From contig DASRHT010000058.1 in the NCBI GenBank assembly GCA_035650355.1, forward strand, positions 1-64,000: a DNA stretch of 64,000 bases. The letters run 5' to 3'. The translations under genes were made by a program, and so were the position numbers. This document shows, piece by piece, positions 28,141-37,051 of the stretch. This stretch comes from DASRHT01 sp035650355 (GTDB taxonomy: Bacteria > Chloroflexota > Ktedonobacteria > Ktedonobacterales > Ktedonobacteraceae). Below the pieces are notes generated by a model. It did no database searches. It worked only from the letters and a program-made list of their open reading frames with translations, and was not told the DNA's origin. The first letter of the stretch is position 1. Every line of letters begins with the position of its first letter.

Positions 28141-29433
28141 GTGACAGACGTGGCAAACTCAAAAAATATGCGTACGACTTATCGCTGTTCTTTTTGCGGC
28201 AAAAGTCAGGACCAGGTGCAGCGGTTGATTGCAGGACCGGCGGGGGTGTACATCTGCGACGAGTGCATTGACCTCTGCCGCGAAATCATTGAGGAGGAGC
28301 AAGCAACTGTCGCCAAGCCACGCTTGCAAACAGGGAAGATACCGGCGCCTAAGAAGATCTATGAGCAGCTCAGCAACTATGTCATCGGGCAGGATCGGGC
28401 AAAGAAGACGCTGGCGGTAGCGGTATACAACCATTACAAGCGCATTAATGTGGGGATGCAGATCGACGATGTCGAGCTGGGCAAGAGTAATATTCTGATG
28501 ATCGGGCCTACCGGTTGCGGTAAAACGCTGCTGGCCCAGACCCTGGCGAAAGTTCTGGATGTGCCTTTTTGTATCGCCGATGCCACCGCGCTGACGGAGG
28601 CGGGTTATGTGGGCGAGGATGTTGAAAACATCCTTTTGAGACTTATCCAAACGGCAGATTTCGATGTGGCGCGCGCTGAGCGTGGCATTGTCTATATTGA
28701 CGAAATTGACAAAATTGCTCGTAAGTCTGATAACCCATCGATCACACGCGATGTCTCGGGCGAAGGGGTGCAGCAGGCATTACTCAAAATTATTGAAGGT
28801 ACTGTTGCCAATGTTCCCCCTCAGGGCGGACGCAAGCATCCGCACCAGGACTTTATCCAGATAAACACAGCTAATATTCTGTTTATTTGTGGCGGTGCGT
28901 TTGAGGGGCTGGATAAGATTGTCGAGCGGCGGCTGGGAAGCAACAAATCTATGGGCTTCCGCGGCAATGCGACGCCCGAGACCACCGAGACAAAGAGTGA
29001 ATCGGTGCTAACCCAACTGATCGCCGATGATCTGCTGAAGTATGGGCTCATCCCGGAATTCGTTGGTCGTATGCCCGTGGTGGTATCGCTGGACAATCTT
29101 GATAGGGATGCGCTGATCCGCATTCTGACCGAGCCGAAAAATGCCGTTATCAAGCAATACCAGAAATCATTCCAGCTTGATCGTGTCGAGCTGGTCTTTA
29201 CCAACGATGCCCTTGAAGCGGCAGCCGATAGCGCCCTGAAGCAGCGTACCGGCGCCAGAGGGCTGCGTACCATCATTGAGGATGTTTTGCTCGACGTGAT
29301 GTATGAGATTCCATCGCGAGCGGATGTGAAGAGAGTCGTGATTAACGGAGATGTAATCACCTCGCGCCACAAACCTATGCTCGTCACGCGTAGTGAACGA
29401 GCAAGCGCCTATTCTGAAAATGAGTCTGCCTAG
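28141..29433 (+). CDS. clpX: ATP-dependent Clp protease ATP-binding subunit ClpX
   Basis: 430 residues. Unfoldase that feeds proteins to ClpP. N-terminal zinc-binding domain with CSFCGKSQ and CDECIDLC (four Cys, residues about 18-46), then AAA+ core: Walker A GPTGCGKT (about 121), Walker B IVYIDEIDKIA (about 182), sensor region SGEGVQQALLKIIEGT, pore loop GYVGED, and the C-terminal RTGARGLRTIIE sensor 2. The start may be GTG 28141 or GTG 28150, the latter better spaced from GGAAAGG. No clpP in the window; lon follows. Confidence 0.96.
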   Translation: MTDVANSKNMRTTYRCSFCGKSQDQVQRLIAGPAGVYICDECIDLCREIIEEEQATVAKPRLQTGKIPAPKKIYEQLSNYVIGQDRAKKTLAVAVYNHYKRINVGMQIDDVELGKSNILMIGPTGCGKTLLAQTLAKVLDVPFCIADATALTEAGYVGEDVENILLRLIQTADFDVARAERGIVYIDEIDKIARKSDNPSITRDVSGEGVQQALLKIIEGTVANVPPQGGRKHPHQDFIQINTANILFICGGAFEGLDKIVERRLGSNKSMGFRGNATPETTETKSESVLTQLIADDLLKYGLIPEFVGRMPVVVSLDNLDRDALIRILTEPKNAVIKQYQKSFQLDRVELVFTNDALEAAADSALKQRTGARGLRTIIEDVLLDVMYEIPSRADVKRVVINGDVITSRHKPMLVTRSERASAYSENESA

Positions 29434-29511
29434 TGCAGGCTCATCCTATTTAACAGTGCAGTACTTGAGTTACCCTGAGATTGACAGGACAGGAGAGACA
29501 GGCTGGAACCA

Positions 29512-32091
29512 ATGAGTGAGCAAGAACGCCAGGATGTCGTGCAGGATATGCAGGAAGCGTACCCTCTTGTGGCGTTGAAGAACATCGTTGCGTTTCCCCA
29601 TAATCGACATGCTCTGGTTTTTGCGCGAGAGAAGACGGTGCGCGCCATTGAAGAGGCTATGATGCGGCCAGATCGCATGCTGGTCACTGCCACACAGCGT
29701 AGCGCCGATATTGATGATCCCCAGCCCAAAGATATCTACTCTGTAGGGACGCTTGTCGAGATCAGTACGATGCATCGCCAGCAGGACGGTAGCCTCCAGG
29801 TGCTGGTGCGGGGCGTGAGCCGGGTGCAGATCGAGGAATACCTTGACGTCGAGCCGTTTATTCGAGTGAGCGTGCAGACCCTCACGGAGGCTCAGGCGAA
29901 AGGCCCTCAAGCAGATGCCCTGGTGCGTCACGCTACTAATCTGTTTGAACGTTATGCGCAGCTCAATCGCCGTTTCTCCGTGGAAGATATCAATTCGATT
30001 GTGGTTCTCAAGACTGCTTCGCGCCTGTCCGATACCCTGGCGGCCCACCTTGTCTCCGAGATGGAGCAGCAACAGGACCTGCTGGAGACATTAGACCCTA
30101 TGGAGCGCCTGGAGAAGATCTGCGTGATTATGGGGAACGAGATTGAGATCCTGGAACTCGAATCGACGATCCGCAGCCGCGTACGTTCGCAGGTGGATCG
30201 CTCTCAAAAAGAGTTCTACTTGCGTGAACAACTGCGGGCGATTCAGGAAGAGCTGGGGATGGAAAGCTCATCAGAGGCCGATGAGCTGCGAGCCAAGCTG
30301 GTTGAGAAAAAGATGCCGCAAGATGTTGTGGTCAAAGTGCGTAAAGAGATTGATCGCCTGGAACGCACACCCTCGCAGTCGGCTGAGCTTGGTGTGATAC
30401 GCTCGTATATCGATTGGATGCTGGCTCTGCCCTGGACAGAACGCAGCGACGATACTTTTGATATCGAGTTGACGCGCCGCATTCTTGATGAGGATCATTA
30501 TGGGCTGGAAGGGATCAAAGAGCGTATCATTGAGTTCCTGGCCGTACGCCAGCTGCGCCAGCAATTTGTTAGCCGAGGGGGTCAACTGAATAAGGAAGGC
30601 CAGGGGCAGATCCTCTGCTTTATCGGTCCGCCAGGGGTTGGGAAAACATCTCTCGGGCAATCTATTGCGCGTGCGCTCGGGCGCAGGTTTGCTCGCATCT
30701 CGCTCGGTGGCGTGCATGATGAGGCTGAGATCCGCGGGCATCGCCGCACCTATGTGGGCGCTCTACCCGGACGTATTATTCAGAGCATGAAGACGGTGGG
30801 CGTTCGTAACCCGGTCTTCCTGCTGGACGAGGTTGATAAGCTCTCCGCTGAATTTCGTGGCGACCCTGCTGCGGCCCTGCTGGAGGTGCTGGACCCTGAG
30901 CAGAATAACTCCTTTGTCGATCATTACCTGGAGCTTCCCTTTGATCTATCGGAAGTCTTCTTCATCTGCACCGGCAACGTTAAATACCAGATCCCACGCG
31001 CCCTGGCTGATCGTATGGATATTATCGATCTGCCCGGATATATGCTTGAAGAAAAAGTGAACATCGGCCTGCGTCATCTCTTGCCTAAGGTCTTGAACGA
31101 GCATGGATTGACGCCTGATCAACTGAAGATCCCGCAGGGGACCATGCAGCGCATCATCACCGATTATACGCGTGAGGCGGGCGTGCGCAACTTTGAACGC
31201 CAGCTTGCCAATATCTGCCGCAAGGTAGCCAGGCAGGTGCTTGAGAAGCCTCAGACGCATGTGCGCATTTCAGCAAACAGGCTGGAGCCATACCTGGGGC
31301 CGCCGCGCTATAACAATGCGATGCCGCTGCTGCGCACCCAGATAGGCGCTGCCATTGGGCTAGCTGTAACGGAGAACGGCGGTATCCTGCTGCCGGTGGA
31401 AGTGGTCACAATGGTGGGCAAAGGCGATTTGCTGGTCACGGGCCAACTAGGCGATGTGATGCGCGAATCGGTTATTGCCGCGCTTTCGTACATTCGTACG
31501 CGAGCATTGCCGTTACAGATCGATCCGAATTTCCAGGATGGAACGGATCTGCATATCCACCTGCCCGAAAATGCCATTCCTAAGGATGGCCCCTCGGCTG
31601 GCATCACCATTGCAACCGCGCTGGTTTCAGCTCTCACAAAGCGGCCTGTGCGCGGCAATCTGGCGATGACAGGTGAGATCACGCTGCTGGGCAGTATTCT
31701 GGGTATCGGCGGCTTGAAAGAGAAAGTGCTCGCGGCGCATCAGGCTAATATTTCCCAGGTGATTATTCCCTCAGCCAATAAGAAAGATCTGGCCGAGATT
31801 CCCACCAAAATTCGCCAGCGCACCCAGTTTATCCTGGTGGACACGATGGATCAGGTAATTGAGCACGCGCTACAGGAAGCCCCCCCGTCTGCTGAAGAGA
31901 AAACGGAGCCACATTCGTTGCTGTTGGAAGATCACATATCCACTCTGTACCCGCAAAATCTTCGCCGCACGGGTATCTCTGATACCACGGGGGAAGAGGA
32001 GGGAGCCGCCAAACACGAGCCTCTAGAGGAGAATGAGTCTGAGCTGTATCCTCGCGCGCGTGCCGAGCAGGACGAAAATGATATTGAATAA
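29512..32091 (+). CDS. lon: ATP-dependent Lon protease
   Basis: 859 residues, slightly longer than typical Lon because of an acidic C-terminal tail of about 60 residues. N-terminal substrate-binding domain (about 15-215, YPLVALKNIVAFPH), coiled coil, AAA+ module with GPPGVGKTS (Walker A, about 370) and NPVFLLDEVDK (Walker B), then the serine-lysine protease domain with the catalytic Ser in PKDGPSAGITIA (about 697) and Lys in the GGLKEKVLAAH stretch (about 738). Cytoplasmic quality control of misfolded proteins. 78 bases after clpX; the arrangement suggests shared transcription with tig and clpX. Confidence 0.96.
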   Translation: MSEQERQDVVQDMQEAYPLVALKNIVAFPHNRHALVFAREKTVRAIEEAMMRPDRMLVTATQRSADIDDPQPKDIYSVGTLVEISTMHRQQDGSLQVLVRGVSRVQIEEYLDVEPFIRVSVQTLTEAQAKGPQADALVRHATNLFERYAQLNRRFSVEDINSIVVLKTASRLSDTLAAHLVSEMEQQQDLLETLDPMERLEKICVIMGNEIEILELESTIRSRVRSQVDRSQKEFYLREQLRAIQEELGMESSSEADELRAKLVEKKMPQDVVVKVRKEIDRLERTPSQSAELGVIRSYIDWMLALPWTERSDDTFDIELTRRILDEDHYGLEGIKERIIEFLAVRQLRQQFVSRGGQLNKEGQGQILCFIGPPGVGKTSLGQSIARALGRRFARISLGGVHDEAEIRGHRRTYVGALPGRIIQSMKTVGVRNPVFLLDEVDKLSAEFRGDPAAALLEVLDPEQNNSFVDHYLELPFDLSEVFFICTGNVKYQIPRALADRMDIIDLPGYMLEEKVNIGLRHLLPKVLNEHGLTPDQLKIPQGTMQRIITDYTREAGVRNFERQLANICRKVARQVLEKPQTHVRISANRLEPYLGPPRYNNAMPLLRTQIGAAIGLAVTENGGILLPVEVVTMVGKGDLLVTGQLGDVMRESVIAALSYIRTRALPLQIDPNFQDGTDLHIHLPENAIPKDGPSAGITIATALVSALTKRPVRGNLAMTGEITLLGSILGIGGLKEKVLAAHQANISQVIIPSANKKDLAEIPTKIRQRTQFILVDTMDQVIEHALQEAPPSAEEKTEPHSLLLEDHISTLYPQNLRRTGISDTTGEEEGAAKHEPLEENESELYPRARAEQDENDIE

Positions 32092-32395
32092 ATCGCTTCC
32101 TTGTTCGTTGTTATAGATAGCAGATGGAGCAGATCACAGCAATCTTCGCCATTTGATGGTACACTGCTATGCTAGAGGAGGAAAAGCAGGGCCTGCTCGA
32201 AGACGATTCTTCCACTCTCTAACTTTTTTAAAACTGCTGCGTAGTATGTTTTGAAAGGGTTAGCAGACCTGTGATAGGGAGGAGATATGGATAGGCAGGT
32301 TAATGTTTGCTTCTTATAACGTCATGTAGTAATGAGTGGCCAGATGTTTCTTGCTACTGGGGTCTTATATTCGTAAACAAAGAGAGGGATATATC
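32092..32395 (+). other. leader region upstream of the Q-P-G-Q repeat protein
   Basis: 304 bases without an annotated gene. A tiny ORF (32287-32319, ten codons, MDRQVNVCFL) has a strong GGGAGGAG site and could be a leader peptide, but nothing else supports it. No terminator hairpin for lon was evident. Confidence 0.35.
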
Positions 32396-32962
32396 ATGAG
32401 TTATCAGGGACAAGATCCAAATCAACCAGGCCAGTACGGCGGCTATACCCCACCACCACAACCCACCGATCCTTATAGCGGCCAGCAATACGGTCAACCC
32501 GGTCAACAATATGGTCAGCCAGGCCAACAGTATGGGCAACCGGGCCAACAATACGGCCAGCCGGGTCAGCAGTATGGTCAGGCGCAGTATGGAACGCCTA
32601 TGGCCGGAGCGACTTCTATGGGGCTGGACCAGAACGTGGCAGCGGGCTTGAGTTATGTGCTTGGTTGGGTCACAGGACTCATTTTTTTCCTGATGGAAAA
32701 ACAGAACCGCTTTGTGCGCTTCCATGCGATGCAGTCAATGCTCTTCTTCGGTGGCCTGACTGTGCTGGATATTGCTCTCAATATCATAGGAAATTTCCCT
32801 TTTATGGGGTTGCTTTCTGTTTGTGCCAGCGGACTGGTGGGGCTTGTTGCGTTTGTTGGCTGGATTGTGCTACTCATCAACGGCTTCCAGGGCAAGTACT
32901 TCAAGCTGCCTATAGTTGGTGACTATGCCGAGAAATATGCCAATCAAGGGACGATGATGTAA
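32396..32962 (+). CDS. small membrane protein with QYGQPGQ repeats (DUF4870/Tic20-like)
   Basis: 188 residues. Residues about 1-65 are a hydrophilic low-complexity region with five near-identical QQYGQPG repeats. The rest carries three to four hydrophobic helices beginning LSYVLGWVTGLIFFLMEKQNRFVRFHAMQS, which is the DUF4870-type pattern (helix, E-x-x-R-F-V-R-F-H-A-x-Q-S). Orientation and role unknown; such tails often mediate protein contact at the inner membrane face. ATG 32396 follows AGAGAGGG; the frame open from 32336 has no ribosome site. Terminator at 32989-33013. Confidence 0.8.
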   Translation: MSYQGQDPNQPGQYGGYTPPPQPTDPYSGQQYGQPGQQYGQPGQQYGQPGQQYGQPGQQYGQAQYGTPMAGATSMGLDQNVAAGLSYVLGWVTGLIFFLMEKQNRFVRFHAMQSMLFFGGLTVLDIALNIIGNFPFMGLLSVCASGLVGLVAFVGWIVLLINGFQGKYFKLPIVGDYAEKYANQGTMM

Positions 32963-32988
32963 CTGGCTCTACTTGCAACGTAGATGCG

Positions 32989-33013
32989 GGGGCGGCTATC
33001 TCATAGTCGCTCC
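32989..33013 (+). terminator. intrinsic terminator
   Basis: An 11-bp stem including two G-U pairs, with a 3-base loop, followed by ATTTTTGTT, 27 bases after the membrane-protein stop. Confidence 0.8.
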
Positions 33014-33026
33014 ATTTTTGTTGTCT

Positions 33027-33060
33027 GCCTATACCTGTAGGGACAAGCCGCGCGCTTGCC
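33027..33060. repeat. GTAGGGAC/GCTTGCCC repeat unit
   Basis: CTGTAGGGACAAGCCGCGC followed by GCTTGCCCTGATGGCCC: a short inverted unit of the same family as the clusters at 885-1048 and 33343-33440. Confidence 0.55.
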
Positions 33061-33104
33061 CTGATGGCCCTAATCCTTTGATAACTGACTGATTGGTCAG
33101 GGGG

Positions 33105-33130
33105 AAAAATAAAACCGCCTGTGTGAGCGG
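33105..33130 (-). terminator. terminator of the 5S rRNA gene
   Basis: On the minus strand CCGC and GCGG (33127-33130 and 33115-33118) close a small hairpin directly followed by TTTTATTTTT. Confidence 0.6.
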
Positions 33131-33132
33131 GT

Positions 33133-33252
<120 letters not shown>

Positions 33253-33287
33253 ACCTGCGCATACAGGCGGTTCTCTTGACAGGATGT

Positions 33288-33316
33288 ATAATATCACGCC
33301 TCTGCCATGTTGTCAA
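33288..33316 (-). promoter_or_regulatory. promoter of the 5S rRNA gene
   Basis: Minus strand: perfect TTGACA (33311-33316), 17-base spacer, TATTAT (33288-33293), about 36 bases upstream of the mature 5S end. Confidence 0.85.
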
Positions 33317-33342
33317 CACCTTTTGCAAAATCGCAGAAATTC

Positions 33343-33440
33343 GTAGGGGCAGCGTAACCGGAGGAAGGGCAACCGCGAGGGTTTGCCCCTACAGGAATCA
33401 GACAACCACCGGAACGAGGACAACCGCGAGGGGATTGCTC
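33343..33440. repeat. GTAGGGGC-type repeat cluster
   Basis: GTAGGGGCAGCG, GGGCAACCGCGAGGGTTTGCCCCTAC and GGACAACCGCGAGGGGATTGC units in mixed orientation, related to those at 885-1048. They end at the stop of the copper-protein gene. Confidence 0.7.
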
Positions 33441-33782
33441 CTATGCCACCATTTTAGCCATTTGCTGGCAGGAGTTTGCGCAGGCGTTGCAGGCGTTGGC
33501 GCAATCATTTTCACCGATCTGGGAGCACATTTCACTGCAATGCTGGCAGATCATGGCGCAGAGCTGGCAGGTGCTGGTGTGTAAGGGCGAGTTGCGCAGC
33601 ATGAAGTGAGCCGATGTCAGACAGATCTCGGCGCAGTCAAGCAGAGTGCGCACATTATCCGCATTGCCGCCCTTCTGCATCACCCTCATAGCTGTGTCCA
33701 GGCAGACTGTATGGCAGTTGAGACAGTCTTGAATGCAGTCGTTCATTTGATCGGTGAGCATCGGGTTATCTGTATTCTGCAT
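33441..33782 (-). CDS. four-helix-bundle copper-binding protein (Csp/DUF326-like)
   Basis: 113 residues, very rich in Cys (13 or more) and His. The spacing C-x3-C-x2-C-x3-C (NDCIQDCLNCHTVC, residues 15-28) and repeated C-x2-C / C-x3-C pairs through LLDCAEICL, CQLCAMICQHCSEMC and CANACNACANSC fit the Csp copper-storage family, where a four-helix bundle lined with cysteines holds Cu(I). No signal peptide, so it is the cytosolic (Csp3-like) type. ATG 33782 with GAAGGAGAG upstream. Probably copper storage or detoxification. Confidence 0.9.
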   Translation of the reverse strand: MQNTDNPMLTDQMNDCIQDCLNCHTVCLDTAMRVMQKGGNADNVRTLLDCAEICLTSAHFMLRNSPLHTSTCQLCAMICQHCSEMCSQIGENDCANACNACANSCQQMAKMVA

Positions 33783-33906
33783 GATAGTTTCTCTCCTTCT
33801 GCTAGATACTCAAAAAAACTCCGCTGATGTATATCGTTTGCATGCGATACTGTGTACACGCTTTAGCTGACATAGTTGTGTACTCTGGTGCATTTCCACC
33901 AGACAT

Positions 33907-33931
33907 CTGTAGGGACTCGATTTATCGTGTC
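33907..33931. repeat. TAGGGAC...GTCC hairpin repeat
   Basis: TGTAGGGACTCGATTTATCG followed by TGTCC: a short unit also present, with a partial second copy, at 38887-38935. Confidence 0.5.
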
Positions 33932-34016
33932 CGATATCTATACTCTCCTCAAGGGGACGGGTCGAACCGTCTGTCAGCTCGACCCGCTTGAGGATACTGA
34001 AATGGGGGTACTGAAA

Positions 34017-34493
34017 TTAGTAATGAAACTGCTGAGCATGCTCGCCCGTCGTACCCAGTTTCTCTGCCATTGTCTGCAAGGGGTAGGTTTTGCCCTCCAA
34101 TAGGTGCTGTAGTGGCAGAAAGAGTGGCTGTGGCAAGGCATCCCAGGTGAACCACTCAAGCTCTGATTCTTCATCTGGCGCGGCTATCTGCGGCTCGCCG
34201 GAGAGATATTTCGCGTCCATCCAGATGGTAATGAAATGTTTCTGATCCGCTTCAAACACATCGCTGGTGATGACGCGAAACCTGACTTCAGTAATGTCGA
34301 GGGTAGTTTCCTCTTTGGTTTCGCGAACGGCGCAATCCTCGAACGATTCTCCAAACTTGAGATAGCCGCCCGGAGGCGCCCATGTGCCCGCGCCATGCGT
34401 ATTTTTGCGCTTATTGAGCAGGATGCGGTCACCCTTCTGAATAAGAACGGCAACGCCCACTTTCGGTTCAGGTTGATGTTGTTGTTCTGACAT
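34017..34493 (-). CDS. NUDIX hydrolase
   Basis: 158 residues. The Nudix box GGYLKFGESFEDCAVRETKE continues to EETTLDI (about residues 41-67), with all catalytic Glu residues in place. The family cleaves nucleoside diphosphates linked to another group; the N-terminal EPKVGVAVLIQKGDRILL strand fits MutT-like house-cleaning enzymes. Substrate unknown. ATG 34493 with AGAGG upstream. Confidence 0.9.
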   Translation of the reverse strand: MSEQQHQPEPKVGVAVLIQKGDRILLNKRKNTHGAGTWAPPGGYLKFGESFEDCAVRETKEETTLDITEVRFRVITSDVFEADQKHFITIWMDAKYLSGEPQIAAPDEESELEWFTWDALPQPLFLPLQHLLEGKTYPLQTMAEKLGTTGEHAQQFHY

Positions 34494-34590
34494 GCCGAAA
34501 AACCTCTTTCTACATTGCTAGTTGATGAACGGATATTGCTCCCATATAGCACGTATAGGGTAGGAGGTAAGACGCAGCTTGCCGTTTTGG

Positions 34591-35928
34591 TCAGTCGTCC
34601 AGGTCTCCTACAGGCTGCGTGTTAGAGCTAGAACCGGCTGGACATGTGCGCATGGGCAAGATCAGCGGGCTGTTATGGACCTGCGAGAAATCCAATGTGC
34701 TCATGAGATCGCCCGCTGTCAGATCGCGCTTCCCTAGCGATGGGAGATTGAAGACGCTCTCTGCCAGCTTGAGAACGGAGGAAAATTCCAGCAGCGCATG
34801 GCTCACATGTGGATTGCTCGGATTATCATTGGCGTAAGCGTAAGGGCTAATAACCATCAATGGAACTCTAAAGCCCAGCCCGAGTCCATCCACGGTAGGA
34901 GGATTGACATGGTCATAGAAGCCGCCGAAGTCATCCCATGTCAGGATGATGACCGTCGAAGACCACTCAGGACTCTGCTCCACTGCATTAATCGCGTTAA
35001 TTGTCCAGTTTTCGCCCGCACAGGAACTGGCTGGAGGATGTTCGCTTTGTGGGAATGGTGCAGTTAGCCAGCTAAATGCGGGCAAAGCGTTTGCTTTCGC
35101 ATCGGAAATGAAATTTTGCCAGGGCACTACGCCAGAGTTAGTGCGCACACTTGGAAATGAATTGAGCGTACTCCAGACATATCCTCTTTCATTTGATTGA
35201 GGAGCATACTCTTTCCAGGATACGCCTGTTTTATTCATATCGTCGGCAAGGGTAGCGAAAGTACTGAAACAGGGAAAAACTTTTGCTCCATTGAGTAGTT
35301 TTGTAGTTGTTCCTGCGGGCGAATCGCAGCCCCAGGAGAGGGATGACGTTCCTGCAGGGCGCGCCGGGTTTGTAATTGCGCTATGTGCCTGATCTGGTCC
35401 TGATGCGCCCGCAACCGTAAAAAGGTGATTGACAAAACTGGCTCCGACCTCTGAGGAATAGGCATTATCATTCAGCACAAAATGAGAGGCCAACGCCCAG
35501 TAGTTTGGAATGAAGCCGGGTTTCGCGGTTGCATAACAGGGATAAGGAGTGATGTTGCAGCCAGTGTTGGCGCTTCCGACATTAAATGCATCCATCTTCC
35601 CACCGTCAACATCAATATGGGCGCAACTCCATTCGTGACAGTAGTTAACCGAACTATCGGGCAGACTGTTGAGCGGGATTGTCTGGACTACTTTGCCCTG
35701 CTTGATTTTTCCAGTGGTGGTGCCATTGACGCCGGGAAAGAGCCCGAAATAGTTGTCGAAGGCGCGGTTTTCTTTGATGATAAACACAATGTGCTGAATC
35801 GGACTGGTAGTGATGTTAGCTCCTCGGATGGGGCGCGCTACAGAGACTCCATCAGTCTTACTAACAACTGTGAATGTCAGAAATACAATAATTATCCAAT
35901 AGAAGGCGCGTGCAGTGATATTTCTCAT
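34591..35928 (-). CDS. secreted phosphoesterase (phospholipase C/acid phosphatase type)
   Basis: 445 residues. An N-terminal hydrophobic segment (about 8-24) looks like a signal peptide or anchor. The mature part opens with IQHIVFIIKENRAFDNYFG, the PF04185 phosphoesterase signature, whose Glu-Asn pair and later Asp/His residues (WDDFGGFYDHV, about 335) bind the metal and phosphate. Relatives include phospholipases C and AcpA-like acid phosphatases. The ATG at 35928 has AGAGGA; a GTG at 35952 has none. Secreted, single gene; a phosphate-scavenging role is inferred. Confidence 0.85.
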   Translation of the reverse strand: MRNITARAFYWIIIVFLTFTVVSKTDGVSVARPIRGANITTSPIQHIVFIIKENRAFDNYFGLFPGVNGTTTGKIKQGKVVQTIPLNSLPDSSVNYCHEWSCAHIDVDGGKMDAFNVGSANTGCNITPYPCYATAKPGFIPNYWALASHFVLNDNAYSSEVGASFVNHLFTVAGASGPDQAHSAITNPARPAGTSSLSWGCDSPAGTTTKLLNGAKVFPCFSTFATLADDMNKTGVSWKEYAPQSNERGYVWSTLNSFPSVRTNSGVVPWQNFISDAKANALPAFSWLTAPFPQSEHPPASSCAGENWTINAINAVEQSPEWSSTVIILTWDDFGGFYDHVNPPTVDGLGLGFRVPLMVISPYAYANDNPSNPHVSHALLEFSSVLKLAESVFNLPSLGKRDLTAGDLMSTLDFSQVHNSPLILPMRTCPAGSSSNTQPVGDLDD

Positions 35929-36175
35929 CCTGTTTATCCTCTTCAAATACACAATATGCCAGCAGCATAGATGAGATGTCTATGCTGCCGGTTAGAGCCG
36001 GATTCGCATACCTTTATACTTTCCTTTCGGCCTTTTGGGCGAGATGCAATAATTGATAAATTGTTATATTTCGTTTAAACAGAAAAATCATGAATTATCG
36101 GCTGCAAGCTATCTTCGTTGTATACTAAAGGAGATATGGCCTATTGGATCAAGATATTGTCAAGTGAGGAAGAGT

Positions 36176-36964
36176 ATGCAAGAAGTACAGGCAAGCGGCG
36201 ATGAGCAGCAACAGGCAGCGATATCGACCTATGCGGGCTATCATAGCATTATCAGTGGCGTGGATCGCAAGTGGGAGTATGGCGGATTTGCGCTGCCCGA
36301 TGGCACATTCTGGCGCTATCGTGAGCCGGATGCGGCGGTGATCGTCGAGGGTGATCTCCTGCGGGTACGCGTAGAAAGGCTGACGCGCTCCCATGGCCGC
36401 GTGCAGATCCTCGATAATGCCAAAAATATGTTTTTCTCGACCAGTCGCTTTGTCATCCCTGATGATGGCGAAATCTCCTTTGAGTGGGATATGAGCGCGC
36501 GCTGTAGTGGCACGCGCCCGCATGATCTCTATGACGGCTTTGTTTCGGCTCATCTGCTGGACTTTCAAACCGGCATGGCGCTCGACGTCTTTGCTTGCAA
36601 CGACAGGATAGCGACCGTCTTTGCTCGCCTGCCCTTTCCAGGAGTGCCCGCCCCAGCAGATCCAGATGAGCCGGTAAAGCCAAAGTATTTTTCGGACTTT
36701 AACGAGCTACCCGTTGAAACAACCTATGGGCAAACTCATCACTATCGCATCAGTTACGCGAAAAATAGTGATGAGGTGAGCTTTTTCGTTGATGGACAAA
36801 ACATGGGGACATATACGGAGGTTCCCAGCAAAATAAATTCCTGCATTATCGCGCTTGGCTTGATGACCGAGAAGGGCATCGCGCAGGGGAAGAGTGTCTC
36901 CTGCCACGGCCAGGGCTTAACCGGCGAATGGGGACCATTTACAATTACTATCACACATCATTAG
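36176..36964 (+). CDS. DUF6081-like protein of unknown function
   Basis: 262 residues, no signal peptide. The mix of aromatic-rich beta-strand stretches (GGFALPDGTFWRYREPDAAV; SFEWDMSARCSG; HHYRISYAKNSDEVSFFVDG; GLTGEWGPFTI) suggests a jelly-roll or concanavalin-like sandwich, resembling DUF6081 proteins of Actinobacteria and Chloroflexota. The family assignment is from memory. Start ATG 36176 after GAGGAAGAG; an upstream frame is open to 36053 but lacks a ribosome site. A 9-bp hairpin follows at 36968-36997. Confidence 0.65.
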   Translation: MQEVQASGDEQQQAAISTYAGYHSIISGVDRKWEYGGFALPDGTFWRYREPDAAVIVEGDLLRVRVERLTRSHGRVQILDNAKNMFFSTSRFVIPDDGEISFEWDMSARCSGTRPHDLYDGFVSAHLLDFQTGMALDVFACNDRIATVFARLPFPGVPAPADPDEPVKPKYFSDFNELPVETTYGQTHHYRISYAKNSDEVSFFVDGQNMGTYTEVPSKINSCIIALGLMTEKGIAQGKSVSCHGQGLTGEWGPFTITITHH

Positions 36965-36967
36965 AGC

Positions 36968-36997
36968 AGGTCGGCCCGATATCTATCAGGCCGACTT
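36968..36997 (+). terminator. hairpin terminator
   Basis: AGGTCGGCC and GGCCGACTT pair over 9 bp just past the DUF6081-like stop. No long T-run. Confidence 0.6.
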
Positions 36998-37051
36998 ACT
37001 GATTAGCTAGCTAGAGCGCGACAGATAAATTCTTCCTCTCAATAACCTCTG

